DNA of 38,568 nucleotides from Psychrobacter cibarius (GCF_016107535.1 NZ_JABASQ010000025.1:1-38568), one strand, 5' to 3'; positions 17,719 to 27,760 are shown, counted from the stretch's first letter. Notes: generated by a model from the sequence alone, not told the origin. Translations and numbers: made by a program.

Positions 17719-17834
17719 GCTGTTTAACGTTATTTAATATAAAGCCAGTCATAATTAGCCAACTATTTATCGTCAATCTCATTTAAAATAGCGCCATATC
17801 AGTGAGATATTTATTTAAAAAGACAGGAAACTTT

Positions 17835-18930
17835 ATGGAAATCAATCCGTATCAAGAACGAATCAAAGATTTATCAGAGCGTGGGCAGGACTTGCGGAGG
17901 TATCTTTGACTTCGATGGTAAGCAAGAACGCTTAGAAGAAGTCAATTTAGAGTTAGAAAACCCCGAGCTATGGAATGATCCAGAGCGTGCGACTAAAATT
18001 AATAAAGAAAAAAGCCAGCTTGATGGCGTCATCGATGTTGTGGTGTCGCTTGAGAGCACATTGGAAGATGCGTCTGCCATGCTGGAGCTGGCGGTAGAAG
18101 CAGAGGATGAATCCTTGCTAGCGGATGTGCAAGCAGAGCTCGACAATGCGGAGAAACGCGTTGCGGATTTAGAGTTCCGTCGCATGTTTAGTGGTGAGAT
18201 GGATCCTAATAACTGCTACTTAGATATCCAGTCGGGTAGTGGCGGCACCGAAGCGCAAGATTGGGCGGAGATGCTGTTGCGTATGTATACCCGCTGGGCG
18301 GAATCGCATGGCTTCAAAGTTGAGGTCATTGAGGTGTCTTCTGGTAGCGTGGCTGGTATTAAATCAGCAACGATTGAGATTAAAGGGGATTACGCTTTTG
18401 GTTGGTTACGTACCGAAATCGGCGTGCATCGCTTAGTCCGTAAATCGCCATTTGATAGCAATAACGGTCGTCATACCTCGTTTGCTGCCGTTTTTGTGTC
18501 GCCTGAAATTGATGATAATATCGAGATTGATATCAATCCAGCAGATTTGCGTATCGATACTTATCGTTCATCTGGCGCAGGTGGTCAGCATGTAAACACG
18601 ACCGATTCTGCGGTACGTATCACCCACGAGCCAAGTGGCGTGGTGGTCACTTGTCAGAACGAGCGTAGCCAGCATGGGAACAAAGCGACGGCGATGAAGT
18701 TGTTACGTGCTAAGCTTTATGAGCTTGAGATGCAAAAACGCATGGAATCTCAGCAAGCGGTCGAGGATGGCAAGTCAGACGTCGGTTGGGGCAGTCAAAT
18801 TCGCTCTTATGTACTTGATGACTCGCGTATCAAAGACTTGCGTACTGGCGTTGAAACCTTTAATACTGGTGCGGTACTCGATGGCGACCTCGATCAGTTT
18901 ATCGAAGCGAGCCTAAAAGCAGGATTATAA
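17835..18930 (+). CDS. prfB: Peptide chain release factor 2, made by programmed +1 frameshift
   Basis: Translation starts at ATG 17835, reads 24 codons to an in-frame TGA at 17907-17909, then shifts by +1 so that GAC at 17908 is the next codon. The full product is 364 aa, the normal RF2 length. RF2 recognises UGA and UAA and releases the peptide. The SPF anticodon-like motif is in [12 protein letters not shown], and the catalytic GGQ is in [18 protein letters not shown]. The in-frame UGA senses RF2 level and autoregulates synthesis, as in most bacteria. Gene callers that ignore the shift begin the gene at 17881 or lose the first 24 residues. ppnP follows 36 bp downstream. Confidence 0.97.
17896..17910 (+). 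promoter_or_regulatory. prfB programmed frameshift site
   Basis: The sequence is GGAGG-TAT-CTT-TGA-C. GGAGG is the internal Shine-Dalgarno-like element that pushes the ribosome forward, CTT is the slippery codon, and TGA-C is a weak stop context. Spacing and order match the classical RF2 site, which usually reads AGGGGG. Confidence 0.95.
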
Positions 18931-18966
18931 AATACAATAGTAACTAATATTTAATTAAGGAAAATT

Positions 18967-19251
18967 ATGCCGAGCGTTAACAGTTATTTTGATGATAAAG
19001 TCACTTCTATTGCCTTTCAAACGGCAACTAAGCCTGCAACAGTTGGGGTGATGGAAATTGGCGAGTACGAATTTGGCACCAGCGAATTTGAAACCATGAG
19101 CGTGGTCAGTGGTGCATTGACGGTCAAGCTACCAGAGAGTGATGAATGGCAAACCTTTAATGCGGGTAACCAATTTACGGTTGAAGCCAATCAGAAGTTT
19201 CAAGTAAAAGTGGCAGTAGAAACAGCATATCTATGCGTTTACGGTAAATAA
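18967..19251 (+). CDS. ppnP: Pyrimidine/purine nucleoside phosphorylase PpnP (DUF1255)
   Basis: At 94 aa this is the usual size for PpnP/YaiE. It is a single cupin barrel with the family landmarks [36 protein letters not shown], and [19 protein letters not shown]. Members split nucleosides such as uridine, adenosine or guanosine with phosphate to free bases and ribose-1-phosphate. Direct evidence here is only family resemblance. An AAGGA site precedes the ATG. It lies 36 bp after prfB and is followed by a strong terminator, so it probably ends a prfB-ppnP transcript. Confidence 0.93.
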   Translation: MPSVNSYFDDKVTSIAFQTATKPATVGVMEIGEYEFGTSEFETMSVVSGALTVKLPESDEWQTFNAGNQFTVEANQKFQVKVAVETAYLCVYGK

Positions 19252-19285
19252 TGTCTAAGCTGCTTTAATCTAAAGCCGTATTGAT

Positions 19286-19322
19286 AAAAAAACGCCAAGT
19301 GTTAAACACTTGGTGTTTTTTT
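19286..19322 (+). terminator. Terminator after ppnP
   Basis: ACGCCAAGTGT and ACACTTGGTGT pair around a very short loop, flanked by A7 on the left and T7 on the right. The converging GNAT gene ends 49 bp further on, so it probably works in both directions. Confidence 0.85.
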
Positions 19323-19370
19323 ATGATTGCATTTTGAGATAAATTTGAGTCATAAAGCATTGAACGACCA

Positions 19371-19823
19371 TTATAGGTTTTTACGATACTGCACCATGTC
19401 TGTTAAGCTTGCGACATTGTCATACAATCGGCGTGCGTCGGTATTACTTTCTTGAGTTTTCCAATAAACGTGATTACAGCATTTCTCATCGGCAAAATTA
19501 TATACGCCTTCAATTAAAATTCGTCCAATACTTTGTCCACGTACAGACTCATCGACATAAAGATCTTGTAAATAACAACATGCCATGCTGCTCCATGTCG
19601 TTGGATGTAGCACCACATGGGTAATACCTACTAACTTGTCGTCCTGCCAAGCACCAAAACCATAAATCGGCACGTTACTATCGAGCAAACTGTGCCACGT
19701 GTTTTGGATGGTACTTGATGGCAAACTGGTCTCATAAAATTTTAGATAGTTTTGCCACAAAGGTAACCAAAATTCGTAATCGTCTTTAGATAATGCTGCT
19801 ATCTTTATAGAAGTATTTTTCAT
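19371..19823 (-). CDS. GNAT family N-acetyltransferase
   Basis: The 150-aa protein has the acetyl-CoA binding motif A of the GNAT fold: the strand LQDLYVDESVRG followed by the pyrophosphate loop RGQSIGRILIEGV. The C-terminal strand and helix HVYWKTQESNTDARRLYDNV are typical of the family. The N-terminal part (YEFWLPLWQNYLKFYETSLP) forms the acceptor side and resembles small-molecule or amine acetyltransferases. The acceptor cannot be deduced. The gene stands alone, convergent with ppnP and divergent from the topoisomerase gene. Confidence 0.88.
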   Translation of the reverse strand: MKNTSIKIAALSKDDYEFWLPLWQNYLKFYETSLPSSTIQNTWHSLLDSNVPIYGFGAWQDDKLVGITHVVLHPTTWSSMACCYLQDLYVDESVRGQSIGRILIEGVYNFADEKCCNHVYWKTQESNTDARRLYDNVASLTDMVQYRKNL

Positions 19824-20005
19824 TGTGTTTTATTCAAATTAAATTGTAATTGTTGTCAAATTATGGCTCAAAAGCTCATTATTTAGAACCCTTTTAAGCA
19901 TGTTTTTTTTACACATCGATTACACTTTGCTCGTGGCAAATAAACAGCAAAAACCATCGCAATTCATTATGCTAAAACGACTATTTTATCAATCGAGTAT
20001 CTATT

Positions 20006-21142
20006 ATGGCGACGCTAAATGACCAAACAACCACGCAAGACATACGCCATGATTATGAAAAACTCGCTCGCCTTGCTAATCTGCGCTATGTCAGTGATGA
20101 TGAGCTTGGGTTTACGCGTAGGCGTTGGGGGCGCGGGTTTACTTATAAGGACGCCACAGGCAAAACGGTCAAAGACAAAGCCTTGCGTCAGCGTTTTAAT
20201 GCGCTAGTGATACCGCCGATGTGGTCAGAGGTTTGGATATGCCAAGATGATAAAGGGCACTTGCAATCGACGGGGCGCGATGACAAAGCACGAAAACAGT
20301 ATCTGTATCACCCTGAGTGGGATCGCGTACGTGACCAAGCCAAGTTTGATGCCATGATAGGCTTCGCTAGAGCATTGCCGAATCTACGTGCACAAGTCGA
20401 AAAAGACTTGAAGGCTAAATCATTATCCCGTGAAAATGTCTTATCAGCAGTGATCAAACTATTAGAAACGACATTGATTCGTATCGGTAACAGCCGCTAT
20501 GCCAAGCTTAATAAGAGCTATGGTTTGAGTACTTTACGCAGTAAGCACGTGAGCGAAACTGATAATGGACTGGCGTTTGATTTTGTCGGTAAAAGTGCCA
20601 AAGAGCATCATATTGAATTGCAAGATGAGCGTTTGATTGAGATTGTGCAGGCATGTTCTGAGCTACCTGGTTATCAGATTTTTAAATATTTAGATGACGA
20701 TGGTCACAAGCAAGTCGTCGACAGTAGCGATATCAATGACTATCTACGCATGCATACTAGCGGTCATAGTCATAGTCATGACAGTGAGATGTATGGCGGT
20801 AATTTATATAGCGCAAAGGACTTTCGTACTTGGATGGCCAGTGTCCTTGCCGCCAGTTACCTGCATGATGAGCTACAGAGCGCTCAGGGCAAAGCAATAT
20901 TAGCCAGTGAACCTGATAGCAAAGAACGTCAGCAACTGGTGACTGATATGGTAAAAAGCGTCGCTGATGAGCTTGGCAATACGCCAACGGTGTGCCGATC
21001 TTCTTATATTGATCCCATTATTATAGAGCGCTTTTTGGCGGGGCAGTTCTTTGAACCTTATAAACAAGCGCGCCGTGGACGTACTAAACAGCATCAAAGT
21101 TATGGAGAAAAGGCGCTGCTGGGATTTTTAAGTGGCTGCTGA
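20006..21142 (+). CDS. Poxvirus-type DNA topoisomerase IB
   Basis: The 378-aa protein relaxes supercoils through a 3'-phosphotyrosyl intermediate. The N-terminal domain starts at LRYVSDDELGFTRRRWGRGF and includes NALVIPPMWSEVWIC. The catalytic domain shows the Arg in STLRSKHV, the Lys in FDFVGKSAKEH, the Arg in AKDFRTW, and the nucleophile Tyr in NTPTVCRSSYIDP. Many bacterial members read RKSY at this last site. Between INDYLR and AKDFRTW there is a His-rich segment, MHTSGHSHSHDSEMYGG, about a dozen residues longer than usual. These enzymes are scattered in bacteria and not essential where tested. The gene has its own promoter region of about 180 bp and no clear operon partner. Confidence 0.92.
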   Translation: MATLNDQTTTQDIRHDYEKLARLANLRYVSDDELGFTRRRWGRGFTYKDATGKTVKDKALRQRFNALVIPPMWSEVWICQDDKGHLQSTGRDDKARKQYLYHPEWDRVRDQAKFDAMIGFARALPNLRAQVEKDLKAKSLSRENVLSAVIKLLETTLIRIGNSRYAKLNKSYGLSTLRSKHVSETDNGLAFDFVGKSAKEHHIELQDERLIEIVQACSELPGYQIFKYLDDDGHKQVVDSSDINDYLRMHTSGHSHSHDSEMYGGNLYSAKDFRTWMASVLAASYLHDELQSAQGKAILASEPDSKERQQLVTDMVKSVADELGNTPTVCRSSYIDPIIIERFLAGQFFEPYKQARRGRTKQHQSYGEKALLGFLSGC

Positions 21143-21265
21143 GTGCTTTGAAATAAAGTTCCATCAAGAGTTTGTGATTGAATTATAAAAATGATACGTT
21201 ATGTATTGAAATAAATATTAAAATGCGTTACTAATAGAGTCTATTCACATTGATATGTGCGAACA

Positions 21266-21306
21266 AGCAGAAAAAACAGTTGCTAGGATATGCCTGTTTT
21301 TCTGCT
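21266..21306 (+). terminator. Hairpin after the topoisomerase IB gene, probable terminator
   Basis: AGCAGAAAAAACAG pairs with CTGTTTTTCTGCT with one bulged base, and the loop is 14 nt. It lies between the topoisomerase stop and the acyl-CoA synthetase start. There is no clean T-tract after the stem, so a regulatory hairpin is also possible. Confidence 0.5.
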
Positions 21307-21356
21307 GACAATTCTCTGATTTCGCCCGTTACCTGCTATTGCTAAAGGATTAGCTT

Positions 21357-23081
21357 ATGAACACCTCCTCTACAGACCCATCAGTTGTAAATACCACTTC
21401 AAATCATACTGCACACCCGCCAATGAGCTACAGCGATTACTATCATAATTTTGATATGAACGCGCTATTGACAGAGATATTTGGCGAGCATTTAGAGGAT
21501 CGCTTGAATGCTTATATGGCGTGTTGCGGTCGTCATGTGCGTGATGGTCGCGGTGATAATATTGCACTGGTGCATGAAGATACGTCGGGCAATGTAACGC
21601 GCATGAGCTTTGCTGAGCTTGATAAGGCAAGTGCACAAGTCGCCAACTTATTGCTGTCTTATGGCGTGCAAATTGGTGACCAAGTGGCGACCATGTTACC
21701 TCGCACCCCTGAGCTGCTTACCATTGTACTCGCGACTTGGCGGATCGGTGCAGTTTATCAGCCATTATTTACCGCTTTTGGCTATGATTCGATTAAGTAT
21801 CGGATGGACAAAGCCAATACCAAAGTGGTTTTTACCAATCAAGAAAATCGTGGCAAGTTTGACGATTTAGCCAAGCAAACCAAAATGGTGCTGGTTGGTA
21901 GCAAGGTAGATGCGCAAAGCTGGGGTGATGATAGCTACGCTGAAAAGGTCGTAACGCAGTCGCAAACGGTAGACGCGGTTTCATTAGATACCGATGCACC
22001 CTTTCTGCAAATGTTTACCTCGGGTACGGTTGGCAAATCAAAAGGCGTTAGTGTGCCGCTAAGTGCGCTCTCAGCGTTTTATCTCTACATGCGCTATGCG
22101 ATTGACTTGCGAGCGGATGATAATTACTGGAACATGGCTGATCCCGGCTGGGCATACGGTCTTTATTATGCGATTACAGGACCTCTATTATTGGGCGTCA
22201 CCACGTATTTTAATGAAGCGGGCTTTGATGCACAAAATACTCGCGACTTTATGGTACGTCATAAGATTAGTAATTTAGCCTCCTCACCGACAGCGTTTCG
22301 GATGATGAAATCGAGTGGCGTGTTTGAAGCTGCTCACAATGACAATAGTAATGATAATGAGGCTAAACTATCACTGCGCTGTGCCAATTCAGCAGGCGAA
22401 ACCTTAAATACCGAAGTGGTCAATTGGGTTGAAACCTATTTAAACTGTAAAGTCTGCGATCAGTACGGACAGACCGAGACAGGAATGACTTGCTGTGAGC
22501 ACCATGCATTGGCACATGAATGTCCGGTTGGCTCGATGGGCATGGCGCTACCGGGGCACACATTGGTGGTGTTAGATGATGATATGAATATATTACCTGA
22601 TGGCGAACAAGGACAGCTTGCCGTAGTGGTCAGTCAATCGTCCGCGTTTTATTTCCGCGGTTATAGCTGGAACGAAAAAGACGCTTTCGCTGATGATTAC
22701 TATTTAACAGGCGACGTGGTTGAGCGTCATAGTGATGGCAGCTATTGGTTTTCAGGGCGTGATGACGATATTATCATTACCGCAGGTTACCGCGTTGGAC
22801 CAACCGATGTCGAAAATACCGTGCTGGAGCATGAGGCAGTCGCAGAGTCAGCGGCAGTTGGAGTGCCAGACGAAGTGCGTGGTCATACCATTAAGTCGTA
22901 TGTGGTGCTAAAAGACGGTATCGAAGGCACAGACGAGATTGCCAAAGAGATTCAAGACTTGGTACGCAGGCGTCTATCAACTCACGCTTATCCACGTGAG
23001 GTTGAGTTTGTGAAAGAGTTGCCAAAAACCCCAAGTGGTAAAATTCAGCGCTTTTTGCTGCGCAGTTTATCTGCGGCTTAA
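21357..23081 (+). CDS. AMP-binding acyl-CoA synthetase
   Basis: This 574-aa adenylate-forming enzyme activates a carboxylic acid with ATP and joins it to CoA. The P-loop is FTSGTVGKSKGV. Further core motifs are DQYGQTETGMTC, YYLTGDVVERHSDGSYWFSG and GRDDDIIITAGYRVGP. The catalytic lysine of the C-terminal lid is in PKTPSGKIQRFLLR. Length and the style of the QTETGMTCC region suggest a short- or medium-chain acyl-CoA synthetase related to acetyl/propionyl-CoA ligases. The chain-length preference cannot be told. An SDR dehydrogenase gene follows 87 bp downstream, so both probably act in the breakdown of a fatty or branched acid. Confidence 0.9.
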   Translation: MNTSSTDPSVVNTTSNHTAHPPMSYSDYYHNFDMNALLTEIFGEHLEDRLNAYMACCGRHVRDGRGDNIALVHEDTSGNVTRMSFAELDKASAQVANLLLSYGVQIGDQVATMLPRTPELLTIVLATWRIGAVYQPLFTAFGYDSIKYRMDKANTKVVFTNQENRGKFDDLAKQTKMVLVGSKVDAQSWGDDSYAEKVVTQSQTVDAVSLDTDAPFLQMFTSGTVGKSKGVSVPLSALSAFYLYMRYAIDLRADDNYWNMADPGWAYGLYYAITGPLLLGVTTYFNEAGFDAQNTRDFMVRHKISNLASSPTAFRMMKSSGVFEAAHNDNSNDNEAKLSLRCANSAGETLNTEVVNWVETYLNCKVCDQYGQTETGMTCCEHHALAHECPVGSMGMALPGHTLVVLDDDMNILPDGEQGQLAVVVSQSSAFYFRGYSWNEKDAFADDYYLTGDVVERHSDGSYWFSGRDDDIIITAGYRVGPTDVENTVLEHEAVAESAAVGVPDEVRGHTIKSYVVLKDGIEGTDEIAKEIQDLVRRRLSTHAYPREVEFVKELPKTPSGKIQRFLLRSLSAA

Positions 23082-23168
23082 TAAAGCAATGCATTTATAT
23101 CGTCAGGTTAAGATAAAAATCGATAACTGATAAAAATAACAGTATAAATATTAATTAAAGGAAAAATT

Positions 23169-23960
23169 ATGCAAATTGAACAACACAGCTTTTTGGTCAC
23201 GGGCGGTGTGTCAGGTCTGGGAGAGGCCGTGGTTCGCGCTATTGTCAAGCAAGGCGGTAACGTCGTCATCGCAGATCTTAATGAATCAGCAGGGCAAGCA
23301 CTGGTAGACGAGCTAGGTGACAATGCGCGTTTTACACGCTGTGATGTGACCAGTAGTGATGAGGTGCAAGCGGCTGTAGATACGGCTGAAAAAGAATTTG
23401 GCGGCTTACAAGGATCTATCAACTGTGCGGGCATCGCCGTTGTACAAAAGCTGCTGGACCGTGATAATAACCCAGCAGATCTCGATGCTTTTAGTCGCGG
23501 CGTCAATATTAATCTTGTCGGTTCCTTTAATGTCGCGCGTCTGGTCGCAGCCAGTATTGCAAAGCGTGTAGCAAATGCCAATAACGCAGACGGCTCCATA
23601 GAGAAGAACGCTGATAATGGCGTCATTATTAATACGGCTTCTATCGCAGCTTTTGATGGACAAGTAGGGCAAGCGAGCTATTCATCGTCAAAAGCAGGGG
23701 TCGTCGGTCTGACCTTGCCGCTAGCACGTGAGCTGGCACGTCACGGTATTCGCGTCATGACTATCGCGCCGGGCGTCTTTGCCACACCGATGATGGAGAC
23801 CATTCCTGAAAAAGCGCGCGAACAACTAGAGGCGGGCGTACCTTATCCTAAGCGTCTGGGCAATCCCAATGAGTTTGCCAAGTTGGTCATGCATATCATT
23901 GATAATGCCTATCTCAATGGAGAAGTCATTCGCTTAGATGGCGCGATTCGTATGGTGTAA
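23169..23960 (+). CDS. SDR family oxidoreductase, 3-hydroxyacyl-CoA dehydrogenase type 2-like
   Basis: The 263-aa protein is a classical short-chain dehydrogenase. The NAD-binding TGGVSGLG is at the N-terminus, followed by VVIADLNES, whose Asp favours NAD over NADP. The catalytic Ser is in INTASIAAFDGQVGQ and the Tyr-Lys pair in ASYSSSKAGVVG. APGVFATPMMETIPEKAREQ and FAKLVMHIIDNAYLNGEVIR are close to type 2 3-hydroxyacyl-CoA dehydrogenases (HSD10-like). A good AAAGGA site precedes the ATG. Its place behind an acyl-CoA synthetase supports a role in beta-oxidation of an acyl-CoA, though a 3-ketoacyl reductase role is not excluded. Confidence 0.88.
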   Translation: MQIEQHSFLVTGGVSGLGEAVVRAIVKQGGNVVIADLNESAGQALVDELGDNARFTRCDVTSSDEVQAAVDTAEKEFGGLQGSINCAGIAVVQKLLDRDNNPADLDAFSRGVNINLVGSFNVARLVAASIAKRVANANNADGSIEKNADNGVIINTASIAAFDGQVGQASYSSSKAGVVGLTLPLARELARHGIRVMTIAPGVFATPMMETIPEKAREQLEAGVPYPKRLGNPNEFAKLVMHIIDNAYLNGEVIRLDGAIRMV

Positions 23961-24103
23961 TGGTATTAACGAAGTTTTTATGTCCAAAAGATCCTAATGT
24001 TATCCATGAAATTTTCACAAAAACTGGCATGGTGCTTTGGTAAGTTAATAGCGTGGTATGTTGCCATTTCACTCTCTAACGCTAAACGGAGTTATTAAAG
24101 CCT

Positions 24104-24694
24104 ATGTCATTGTTTTCTCTGAATTTCAGCAAAAAGCCGCGTCGATTGTTTGTCGTGATAGGACTGGGACTGACCACCATTATGAGCACCAGTGCGATAG
24201 GGTATGTCAAAACAGCCTCCTCGGATGCAAAAAGTACAGGCAATAATGGTCAGCCTATTTCTAGTACGGTGGTTATCGATAAAGTTTTTGTCGATAAATC
24301 CGACCGTATTTTGCAGCTGTTGAGTGGTGATAAAGTCATTAAGTCCTATCGTATTGCGCTAGGAGATAGTCCGGTTGGTCATAAACAGCAGCAAGGCGAT
24401 GAGCGCACACCAGTGGGGGCGTACATCTTAGATTATAAGAATGAGAACTCTATTGCCCATCGCTCCATCCATATAAGCTACCCCAATGCTGCTGACAAAG
24501 CTCGGGCACGATCACGCGGTGTCCATCCTGGTGGCGATATTATGATTCATGGGCAGATGAACGGCTTCGGTCACCTAGCGTGGATTAACCAACAACGTGA
24601 TTGGACCGATGGTTGCATTGCGGTCACTGATAATGAGATGGATGAGATTATGGCGGCAGTTAAGGTTGGTACATCGATAGAAATTGTAGAATGA
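24104..24694 (+). CDS. L,D-transpeptidase family protein (YkuD domain)
   Basis: The 196-aa protein has an N-terminal signal or anchor segment (RLFVVIGLGLTTIMSTSAIGY) and a YkuD catalytic domain from about residue 55. The active site is recognisable as IMIHGQMNG followed by DWTDGCIAVTDNEMDEI, where Cys is the nucleophile and the preceding His is the partner. Such enzymes work in the periplasm and form 3-3 peptidoglycan crosslinks or attach proteins, and some are only L,D-carboxypeptidase-like. There is no LysM domain. The nearest GGAG is about 12 nt before the ATG, so initiation may be weak. No partner gene is adjacent. Confidence 0.88.
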   Translation: MSLFSLNFSKKPRRLFVVIGLGLTTIMSTSAIGYVKTASSDAKSTGNNGQPISSTVVIDKVFVDKSDRILQLLSGDKVIKSYRIALGDSPVGHKQQQGDERTPVGAYILDYKNENSIAHRSIHISYPNAADKARARSRGVHPGGDIMIHGQMNGFGHLAWINQQRDWTDGCIAVTDNEMDEIMAAVKVGTSIEIVE

Positions 24695-25128
24695 GTGTTA
24701 TGTTAATGCTGACTATCGTGTAGTAAATTTTTAGCAGTTACTAGCGCATTAGAATCTCTGCTATAGCTGTCTCTTGCTTGCCTTTCATTGTTGAGCAAGC
24801 CTCTCTTTTAGTTGTTTTTTATTTATCCTCTTGAAATACTCTCTTAGTGTGCCTATTGATAGCTTGTGATAATATCATTGCTATAGGTAAGGTTTTTACC
24901 TATATAAAATCTTACTATTTTTCAGTATTTACTAATAAGTCATAGATATTGATTGACAACTTGCACAAGTAGGTTGAAATCTTGTATGTTATACCCTATA
25001 TATATAACAACTAACGGTGATTGAAATACGATAAAATTGACGATAAGCGCTATGTTTTAAATGCGGCGCGTTCGGTATTTTATGTTGCATTCACTGACTG
25101 ATAATACTAATTATAAAAGGACACAATT
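24695..25128. other. Intergenic region upstream of clpB
   Basis: A weak hairpin (GCTTGC/GCAAGC, 24776-24800) followed by T-rich sequence may end the transpeptidase transcript. A second heat-shock-like -35 (CTTGAAA at 24830) is followed 15 nt later by CCTATTGA, which is poor. The better heat-shock promoter at 24973-25001 is listed separately. About 120 nt of leader precede the clpB ATG. No gene is visible. Confidence 0.5.
24973..25002 (+). promoter_or_regulatory. Heat-shock (sigma-32-type) promoter of clpB, overlapping a sigma-70 match
   Basis: GTTGAAA and CCCTATAT are separated by 14 nt. They match the sigma-32 consensus CTTGAAA and CCCCATnT at all but one position each, counting the n as a match. 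TTGAAA with TATATA at 17-bp spacing overlaps it and would serve sigma-70. This is what is expected upstream of clpB. Confidence 0.65.
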
Positions 25129-27726
25129 ATGAGGTTCGAAAAATTTACCCAGAAATTGCAATCAGCCATTCAAGAAGCACAGAGCCTAGCATTGGGGCGT
25201 GACCATACAGGTATTGACCCTGTGCATCTGCTTGCAGTATTGCTACAGGATGAGTCTAATTTATCTATCTGCCAACAAGCAGGCGCGTCTATCCCTGCGC
25301 TAAAGAATGGTGTGGCAAAGGCGCTCGACAATCAAGCGACGATTAGCGAGCCGACAGGCGATGTGAATTTAAACCCAAATTCGGTTAAAATTTTGAACTT
25401 GGCAGACCGTCAAGCGCAGAAAGAAGGCGATGATTTTATCGCTACTGAATGGGTGATGTTGGCGCTCGCTGAGCAAGGCGAAACCAAAAAGATATTTGAG
25501 AGTGCGGGCGTAACAGCGAGTAAATTAAAAACAGTCATTGAGCAATTGCGAGGTGATGATACCGTGAATAATCAAAATGCTGAAGATCAGCGTGATGCGC
25601 TGAATAAATATACGATTAACTTAACTGAGCAGGCGGAACTTGGTAAGCTTGACCCTGTGATTGGTCGCGATGAAGAGATTCGTCGTACCATTCAAGTACT
25701 GTCGCGTCGTACCAAAAATAACCCAGTACTGATTGGTGAGCCAGGTGTTGGTAAAACGGCTATCATTGAAGGTTTGGCACAAAAAATCATCAATGGTGAC
25801 GTACCAGAAGGACTACGCCGCAAAGAAGTGTTGTCGTTAGATTTGGGCTCATTGATTGCGGGTGCAAAATTCCGTGGTGAGTTTGAAGAGCGACTCAAAG
25901 CGGTGCTCAGCGACTTATCAAAGCAAGAAGGCAATGTCATCTTATTTATCGATGAGTTGCATACTTTAGTAGGTGCTGGTAAAGCCGATGGTGCGATGGA
26001 TGCTGGTAATATGCTAAAGCCTGCGCTTGCGCGTGGTGAGCTACACTGTGTCGGTGCGACAACTCTCGATGAATATCGCCAGTACATCGAAAAAGATGCG
26101 GCTCTTGAGCGTCGTTTTCAAAAAGTACTGGTCGATGAGCCAACGGTCGAAGACACCATTGCGATTTTGCGTGGTCTAAAAGAGCGTTATGAGCTGCATC
26201 ACGGTGTTGATATCCAAGACAGCGCGATTATTGCTGCTGCGCGGATGAGCCATCGTTATATTACCGATCGCAAGCTGCCAGATAAAGCGATTGACTTAAT
26301 TGATGAAGCGGCAAGTCGTTTACGTATGGAGATGGACAGTAAGCCTGAAGCCTTAGGTAAGCTTGATAGTCGCTTGATTCAGTTGAAAATGCAGCGCGAA
26401 GTACTCAAAAATGAAGAAGACGCTGGTGCGCAAGCCGAGCGTAAAGTGCTTGATGCACAAATTGAAGAGCTAGAAAAAGAGTACGCTGACCTTAATGAGA
26501 TTTGGCAAGCAGAAAAAGCATTGGTCAAAGGCAGTCAGCAGCTAAAAGATGAGCTGGATAAAGCACGAATCGCCTATGACAAAGCCAGTCGTGAAGGTGA
26601 TTACGAGACCATGAGTAAGCTGCAGTATGAAACGATTCCGCAGCTAGAGCGCCGCATTACTGAGTCTGACTTGGCAGAACAAAAAGAGCAGACAGGCGAA
26701 GGTAGTGGTGTAAAACTACTACGTAATAAAGTCACGGATAATGAAATTGCCGAAGTCGTAGCGGCAGCAACAGGTATTCCTGTGAGTAAAATGATGCAAG
26801 GCGAGCGTGACAAGATGATAGCGATGGAAGAAAAGCTCCATGAACGCGTCATCGGTCAAGATGAAGCAGTCGAAGCGGTCGCCAATGCGGTACGCCGTAG
26901 CCGTGCTGGTCTGTCTGATCCGAATCGCCCTTCAGGTTCGTTCTTATTCTTAGGACCAACGGGTGTGGGTAAGACTGAATTGACCAAGTCACTAGCGAAC
27001 TTCTTATTCGATAGTGAGGATGCGATTGTTCGTATCGACATGAGTGAGTATATGGAGAAGCACAGTGTCAGTCGTTTGGTGGGTGCGCCTCCAGGTTATG
27101 TGGGCTATGAAGAAGGTGGTGCATTAACGGAAGCGGTACGCCGTAAGCCTTATAGTGTGATTTTGTTTGATGAAGTTGAAAAAGCGCACCCTGATGTGTT
27201 CAATATCTTGCTACAAGTATTGGACGATGGTCGCTTAACGGACTCACAGGGTCGCGTGGTGGACTTCAAAAACACGGTCATCATTATGACCAGTAACTTG
27301 GGTTCGCACAAAATCCAAGAGATGGTCGGTGAAAGTTACGAAGACATCAAAGCTGAGGTGATGGAATCAGTTGGGCAGCATTTCCGCCCAGAGTTTGTCA
27401 ACCGTATCGACGAGATTGTGGTATTCCATCCGCTCGGTATGTCGCAGATGTCAGGTATTGCTGCGATTCAGTTGGATCGCTTACGTCAGCGCTTGCATGA
27501 GCGTGAGATGGATATTGAATTATCAGCTGATGCGATGAACAAACTGGTTGCGATTGGTTATGATCCTGTCTATGGCGCACGCCCACTAAAACGTGCGATC
27601 CAACAGGAAATTGAAAACCCATTGTCATTGAAGCTATTGGCTGGTGATTTTGGCGCAGGAGATATCATCAAAGTCGATGTCGGCGCGGATGATAAGTTGG
27701 TGTTTGAGAAACGTAGCATGAATTAA
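25129..27726 (+). CDS. clpB: ATP-dependent chaperone ClpB
   Basis: The 865-aa protein is a hexameric disaggregase that works with DnaK to pull proteins out of aggregates. The N-domain (1-145) begins [18 protein letters not shown]. The first AAA+ module has Walker A GEPGVGKT near residue 203 and Walker [12 protein letters not shown]. The long coiled-coil middle domain spans about 410-525. The second module has GPTGVGKT near residue 608, the pore loop [13 protein letters not shown], and [14 protein letters not shown]. There is no ClpP-binding IGL/F loop, as expected for ClpB and unlike ClpA. An AAAGGA site precedes the ATG. The upstream sigma-32-type promoter points to heat-shock control, and a terminator follows. 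Confidence 0.98.
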   Translation: MRFEKFTQKLQSAIQEAQSLALGRDHTGIDPVHLLAVLLQDESNLSICQQAGASIPALKNGVAKALDNQATISEPTGDVNLNPNSVKILNLADRQAQKEGDDFIATEWVMLALAEQGETKKIFESAGVTASKLKTVIEQLRGDDTVNNQNAEDQRDALNKYTINLTEQAELGKLDPVIGRDEEIRRTIQVLSRRTKNNPVLIGEPGVGKTAIIEGLAQKIINGDVPEGLRRKEVLSLDLGSLIAGAKFRGEFEERLKAVLSDLSKQEGNVILFIDELHTLVGAGKADGAMDAGNMLKPALARGELHCVGATTLDEYRQYIEKDAALERRFQKVLVDEPTVEDTIAILRGLKERYELHHGVDIQDSAIIAAARMSHRYITDRKLPDKAIDLIDEAASRLRMEMDSKPEALGKLDSRLIQLKMQREVLKNEEDAGAQAERKVLDAQIEELEKEYADLNEIWQAEKALVKGSQQLKDELDKARIAYDKASREGDYETMSKLQYETIPQLERRITESDLAEQKEQTGEGSGVKLLRNKVTDNEIAEVVAAATGIPVSKMMQGERDKMIAMEEKLHERVIGQDEAVEAVANAVRRSRAGLSDPNRPSGSFLFLGPTGVGKTELTKSLANFLFDSEDAIVRIDMSEYMEKHSVSRLVGAPPGYVGYEEGGALTEAVRRKPYSVILFDEVEKAHPDVFNILLQVLDDGRLTDSQGRVVDFKNTVIIMTSNLGSHKIQEMVGESYEDIKAEVMESVGQHFRPEFVNRIDEIVVFHPLGMSQMSGIAAIQLDRLRQRLHEREMDIELSADAMNKLVAIGYDPVYGARPLKRAIQQEIENPLSLKLLAGDFGAGDIIKVDVGADDKLVFEKRSMN

Positions 27727-27760
27727 TATCTAACCCTAACTGACCGTGGTTTAAAACCAA

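Noticed and set aside
17835..17909. Apparent nonsense mutation early in prfB
   Set aside because: The TGA lies in the classical RF2 frameshift context (GGAGG-TAT-CTT-TGA-C), so it is programmed and not a pseudogene.
20757..21097. Minus-strand frames opposite topoisomerase IB
   Set aside because: They are antisense shadows of a well-supported gene.
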